DNA of 64,000 bases from Gnetum montanum (Eukaryota; Streptophyta; Gnetopsida; Gnetales; Gnetaceae). The number at the start of each line of letters is the position of its first letter. The stretch's first letter is position 1. Shown piece after piece: positions 59,566 through 64,000 of the stretch. Position numbers and translations under genes: made by a program. Under the pieces are notes generated by a model, which saw only the letters and a program-made list of their open reading frames with translations, was not told the origin of the DNA and made no database searches. The stretch is from assembly GCA_015680685.1 (NCBI GenBank), contig MNCI01022092.1, positions 511,631-575,630 on the forward strand, written 5' to 3'.

Positions 59566-59582
59566 CCTTGGAAATGGTGCCA
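59566..59582 (-). promoter_or_regulatory. tRNA-Asp-type primer binding site of element D
   Basis: The minus strand reads TGGCACCATTTCCAAGG beside the LTR, against TGGCGCCGTTGCCGGGG. Most differences are G-to-A. Confidence 0.65.
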
Positions 59583-59583
59583 C

Positions 59584-60390
59584 TGATGAGTAGCAAGTAT
59601 ACCTTATGCCCAATCATACAAATCACTAGCATTCACTCAATGATCCAGTCAAATTTCATAGACTTTAGCTCTCTAAGTGCACTGGTTTCTAGGAGGTGAA
59701 TCTAACCGTTGCAATCGTTGTCTTCTTAGTTTCACCCATGAAGTGCAAGTGTATGGTTAAGTGTAACTGAGGCATATAATTTTTATCATTTTGTCTTTTA
59801 TGGTTTAATCACCTAAGTGTTGAAAAAAAGTAAATTTAATATGTAATTAATCTAGTAACTAATAAACACTTAACTAATCCTAACATAGGCATCTGTTCCC
59901 ACTTTCCATACACATCCTAAACACATTATAGCACCATTGAGTTACCAAGCATTAAATGTATTCTCAAAGTGGCCGTGCTTATGTGTTACTATTTAGCTGA
60001 TATTAATTGCTTAATTAAAATTCATTAAAGTAGATTGCATAAATATTAAATGCATAAAGAAATCATTAATCCATTCCAAGTGCTACAAGGTTTGATTAGA
60101 AAAGCTCATCTTTATTTTCATTCACACTATCATGCTTAGGTACATCAATGCTCAAATAAAGATTCATACACTTCTTTGACTCTTATTACAAGCACTCAAA
60201 AAATATTCTAACTTTGGGAAAACAAACTACAAAGCTTTGCTACAAACTAAGAAAAACATTGATGAATCATGTGTCCAAGTGTTATATTTATAGGATAGCA
60301 CACATCCCATGATATTAGATATCCAATAATGCATCTTGGACTCTGATATCAAGGATCTGATATCAGGGCCTACCAAAAATTGATTCATCA
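59584..60390 (-). repeat. 5' LTR of element D
   Basis: 807 bp, TGATGAGTAGCA...GATTCATCA. 'tatttata' (TATA box on minus) at 60285-60292. The right end has GATAT/TCTGATATC-type repeats like its partner at 50293. Confidence 0.85.
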
Positions 60391-60395
60391 CATAC
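60391..60395. repeat. Target site duplication (right) of element D
   Basis: CATAC is identical to 50288-50292. Confidence 0.85.
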
Positions 60396-61300
60396 TATTA
60401 TCTTTCTTAAGCATGTCATTTAAAAGCCTAACCAATTCAGCATAAATAGGGATAAATCTTCTAATGAAATCAATTTTCCCAAATAATTTTCTTAAATAAT
60501 TTTAGATATAGGATAAGGTACCTCTAAAATAGCATTTATCCATTTGGGGTCTATCATGATTCCTTCTTTAGTTACTATATGACCAAGAAATTTACCACTT
60601 TGAACACTTAAAATAGATTTCTTAACATTCAAAGTGACACCGAATCATCTACATATTATAAAAAATATTTTTAAGGTCTCTAATAAGAGTATCTTGATCC
60701 TTAGATAAAATTGTTAAATCATCTAAATAACTAATAATGGACTTCCTTATCAACCTTTCAAAGGTTTATCCATAACTCTTTAAAAGATAGAACAAACATT
60801 TATAAGGCCAAAGGGCATCTTGAATTGAAAAGTTTCCCATTTTTTTGTAAAGGTGGTTTTATATTAGTCTTTTTACTTACTAGAATTTTCTTATAGCCCA
60901 AATATATGTCTAAACATGAGTACATTTGTGTGCCATTCACAATTTGCAAAAGTTCCTCCATAAGAGGAAGTGAATAATTATTCTTAATACAAGAAGCATT
61001 AAGGTTATGAAAATAAATGTATAATCATAATTCACCTATTTGTTTCCTAATCAACAATAAGTTTGATATCCAACTAGAATATCTCATAGGATAAATAATT
61101 TTAGATTCTAAAATTTTATCAATTCTTTCCTTCATCAATGTTTAAATCTTGGGGTTAATAGGTCTAATTTTTTATCTAAATGGTTTTGTTTTAGGCTTAA
61201 ATGGTATACTACATATCATCATGAGAGGATTAAAAGTTTTAAGATCCTCATACATCTTAGCTAATACATTAGTAAATTTATGTCATAAATCAATCAATTT
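60391..61300 (-). pseudogene. Reverse transcriptase of gypsy element E (right piece)
   Basis: The minus strand shows SSWISNLLLIRKQIGEL (near 61070), FHNLNASCIKNNYSLPLMEE (near 61000), the catalytic YLDDL at 60715-60729 with both Asp kept, and FLGHIVTKEGIMIDPKWINA (near 60560). These are clear Ty3/gypsy RT phrases from a type different to element D (YLDDL against FMDDF). Element D interrupts the gene at CATAC, and the thumb/RNase H start continues at 50292-50095. Stops are few to moderate. Possible protease remains lie upstream at 61390-61700 but show no clear motif. Confidence 0.8.
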
Positions 61301-61839
61301 TTATGTCTCATACGCATGTGAGCTCCTATTTTAATAGGATATTGCTATGATTTATTTTAAATATGAATTATTTCTATTTTAACTAGTATTTGCCAATTGC
61401 ATTCTTGGATATTTATTCTCTTTTGGTATGCAAGTCATCAAACAAAGCCTCTCTTGTTACTATTTTAGGAGAAATTTATTTTAAAATATGTTTTTTTTTT
61501 TTTACATTTGCTTCATTAATTTGAGAAATTTTGAGACACTGCTCACTAAATTCACACTCAAAAAATAAAAATTGATAAATATGATGATGGTTATCAAAAA
61601 CCTAAAAAGAAATGATATTATTTGGAATGGAATAAGGCTCGACCTTTTTAATGATGATATCAGAATCCTAGGCATTGTATTAAAATGGGACATTAAAAGT
61701 AGTTGACATCTAAGCTAATGCATTAAGAACCATGAGAAAGTTAGATGACAAGTCCTAAGAAAGATTTTTCTATGTTAATGCAACTCACATTAAAAAAATA
61801 GATGAGAGATATAGTATATAGGAACATCTACATCATCTT
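61301..61839 (-). other. Probable upstream pol region of element E
   Basis: Weakly coding minus-strand sequence, including an open stretch at 61693-61502 without recognisable motifs. Its position suggests the protease-RT linker of element E. The boundary with fragment F is uncertain. Confidence 0.3.
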
Positions 61840-62350
61840 CGTGTCATTGGTAAAGCATGGTTACAATGGAATGATTGGACTTAGAGAGATAAAGGTATAA
61901 AGAGAGATTGAATTTAGAAGAATGAAGGACTGGAAGGTTGGTAATAGCATGCTTGATTGCATCAAAGGCCTCTTGACATTTTGAGTCCCAATTAAATGTA
62001 TTTGATTTCTTAAGAAGATGAGAAAGAGGGTAAAATTGATTAGTTAGGTTGCATATGAAACAATGAATGAATTAGAGTCTTCCTTGTAAGATGCACATGT
62101 CTTTTAAGCACTTAGATGGTGGGAGGTTCATGATTGTCTTAACCTTGTTAGCATCCACCATAATACCATTAGCTAAAACTAGAAACCCTAGCATTTTGCC
62201 TATTTCTACACCAAAGATACACTTTTTCAGATTAAGTCAGAGGTTATACTCATTGCATTAGGCCAAGACTGCATCCATGAGAAACTTAGATGTCATTGAA
62301 CCACAACCAAGATTGTGGTGTCCTTAGTAAAAATGTAATCTAATAACACT
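61840..62350 (-). pseudogene. RT thumb/RNase H fragment of a third gypsy type, 'F'
   Basis: The minus strand shows KKCIFGVEIGKMLGFLVLAN then GIMVDANKVKTIMNLPPSK (near 62190), and FNWDSKCQEAFDAIKHAITN (near 61970), followed by an RNase H start. The 'GKMLGFLV' style corresponds to the GKLLGFIVS phrase of Tat/Ogre-type RTs and differs from both D and E. It is more open than neighbouring remains. No catalytic box is included in the piece. Confidence 0.7.
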
Positions 62351-63557
62351 ACTATTAATTAGAATATCAATGAAATGCGATATGATAGTGTTTCTAGGTT
62401 AGATGATGTTGACATTGGAAGATAAGAGGGGAATGATTAATGATAAATATGACATTAACCTAATTAATGATAGCATGAAGAGAAGATAGATGTATGAGAA
62501 GATTGATGCAAGGATGTTAACAATACCATCCTTGATCAATTGACAATGATGAGATAACAATGAAGAGTAATGTTAAAGATAAAATAGTTAATTTAGTCGA
62601 TATAGAAACAAAGAACATCAATGTCATTAATAAATTGATGATGATAAGATAAACAAAGTAATATTAATGTTGATTTATAATTTTTCTTTATAGGACTAAA
62701 TTAAGCCAAGGTTAATCATTACTACACCATTACACTATTTGTTCATAAACAAAAGATTAGGGAGATTAGCTAAAGAACTGTGCCTCTAAAGATAAGGCAT
62801 ATTATAGATGATAAAGACATTAGCCTAATTCTAGTTTGGAGTAAGAAAGGAAATAGAATGTTCTTTAACTTCCACTATAAAAATTTCTGTCTTGATTTGG
62901 ACAATGTTTCCTCACATCACAACTACACATGTCCTAAAGAAAATATGCCCCAGGATAGCTTAAAATTGGTGGGCATTACTTTTAAAAAATAAATACAATG
63001 AAGATTTAATTAATAGTTTCAAGCAAAGCAATAAAATTCATTGAAAGAGAATAATCAGAAGTCAAATTCATATTATAAAAAAATAAAAATAAAAACCTTA
63101 TAATAAAATTGAAAGTGAAACTAAAATAGTTTTTTATTACATCCTCAAACCTATAGGATTTATTAGATAGAGGAAATATACATAACTTTCATAGCAAACA
63201 CTTCATCAATAAAGTTACCAAGTTTCCTTGGTGCTACATCAAATAAGTCTTTTAAGATTTTAATTGTAATTTTTCATTTTTTGAAATAATGCTATAAAAT
63301 AGGACATTATAAAAATATGTGATAATTATATTTTACTCCCTCATTACATAAAATTGCATAAATGGTAGGTTCTCTCTTCTTGTGGAGTCTTGATCCAACT
63401 ATTTTAATTCTAAAATAGTGAAAGCCTAATCTTACTTAGCTAATTTAACATCATAGATGAAGGGATATAGAGACATATAAATAAGTTGTATTCTTGTTGA
63501 TGCCTCCTGTAATGTTAGTAAGGTAGAATTTTTTTTACCTATTAGATAATAGGTAAG
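62351..63557. other. AT-rich stretch without recognised features
   Basis: Repeated 'gatgataa/aatgat' phrases occur at 62400-62660. A 70-codon plus-strand frame (62780-62992) begins MPLKIRHIIDD and has no recognisable features. Nothing else is supported. Confidence 0.4.
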
Positions 63558-64000
63558 TGATGAGTGGCGAGGTACCCCTATGCCCAACCATACGAATCAC
63601 AAACATTCACGCATAATCCATTCAAATTTTACAAACCTTAAGTTCTTAAGTACACTGGTTCTAAGACATGAAATCTAATCGAAACAATTATTGTCTTCTT
63701 AGTTCCACTTGTGAAGTACAAGTATATAATTAAGTGTAACTAAGGTATATGATTTTTATCAATTTTTTATTTTATAAGTTTAATCATGTAGAACAAGAAT
63801 GAAAGGTAGAGGAATTTAATATCTAATTAATCTACTACCTAACTAGCCTAACACAAGTACCCATTCCCACTCCCTGGACACATTTTAAACACATGTAGTG
63901 CTACTGGGTTACCAAACATTAAGCATTTATGGGTTACCAAGTGCTACACGTATGCTAGAAGTGATCATGATTGGGTTCAAGTGTTTAATGAAAATGCATT
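63558..64000 (-). repeat. Partial LTR of the gypsy family at the right edge
   Basis: TGATGAGTGGCGAGGTACCC, as in element A, continues with the family's LTR sequence to the window end. No primer site lies to its left, so this is a 3' LTR or a solo LTR in minus orientation that extends beyond the window. Confidence 0.75.

Larger units (their letters stand above)
50293..60390 (-). mobile_element. Element D: structurally complete gypsy element (Athila/Tat-like) without aORF
   Basis: 10.1 kb on the minus strand: 5' LTR (59584-60390), tRNA-Asp-like primer site, gag, protease, RT, RNase H, integrase, a spacer, a short post-aORF-like segment, a polypurine tract and the 3' LTR (50293-51137). An exact 5-bp duplication CATAC flanks it, and the RT gene of element E is continuous across the insertion point. 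LTRs differ at many positions by eye (perhaps a tenth or more), so the insertion is old. The aORF of A, C and H is absent apart from a possible C-terminal trace near 51340-51440. Stops make it non-functional. Confidence 0.9.

Noticed and set aside
1-64000. CRISPR arrays, bacterial operons, rRNA genes or intact tRNA genes
   Set aside because: I saw none. The sequence is nuclear plant-type repeat DNA, and the tRNA-like stretches at 30040 and 32110 do not fold as intact tRNAs by eye.

Overview
The window looks like intergenic DNA from a large, repeat-bloated seed-plant genome. A gymnosperm is my guess, but nothing here proves it. The DNA is AT-rich, I recognise no intact host gene, and almost everything I can assign is decayed LTR retrotransposon sequence. 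Inferred reading frames are broken by many stops and frameshifts, so retroelement genes are annotated as pseudogenes and their ends are approximate. There are two N gaps (24766-25036, 42415-42756) and two single Ns (16126, 54254). All element boundaries and homologies come from reading the sequence by eye; no database search or alignment program was run.

Left third (1-29425) is a nest in one minus-strand Ty3/gypsy element, 'C'. C runs from its 5' LTR (28618-29425) through a tRNA-Asp-like primer binding site, gag (26130-28468), protease, partial RT and partial integrase (20530-23150), into an extra ORF (aORF, 19476-20530 continuing at 9140-10899). Three insertions interrupt it: a long solo LTR (23160-26126, flanked by GGTAG on both sides); a pol-less relative 'A' (10905-19470, flanked by TCCAA/TTCAA) carrying LTR, tRNA-Asp PBS, gag, aORF and LTR; and probably an Ogre/Tat-like element 'B' (about 9140 down to the window's left edge) with a tRNA-Arg-like PBS, gag-protease and an oppositely oriented, intron-containing gene at 341-2947.

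The middle (29426-43700) holds AT-rich DNA with two related tRNA/SINE-like repeats, then a rearranged cluster of the same gypsy family: three LTR pieces, one inverted and joined to a plus-strand gag (35249-36735), plus another aORF (37880-40480). A poorly explained stretch follows, with a 197-bp tandem duplication.

The right third (43715-63400) holds a minus-strand Ty1/copia element 'I' (43715-50088; LTRs, SIRE/Maximus-like gag with two zinc knuckles, a second ORF, no pol). Next comes the best-preserved gypsy copy 'D' (50293-60390; LTRs, PBS, gag, PR, RT, RNase H, integrase; exact CATAC target duplication), which split the RT gene of an older gypsy element 'E'. A fragment of a third RT type, 'F', lies at 61840-62350, and a further LTR of the family enters at 63558.

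Elements A, C, D, G and H share LTR form (TGATGAG...CTCATCA on the plus strand, TATA box on the minus strand), PBS type and the gag N-terminal region. They appear to be one Athila/Tat-like family in which some copies have lost pol and others the aORF.
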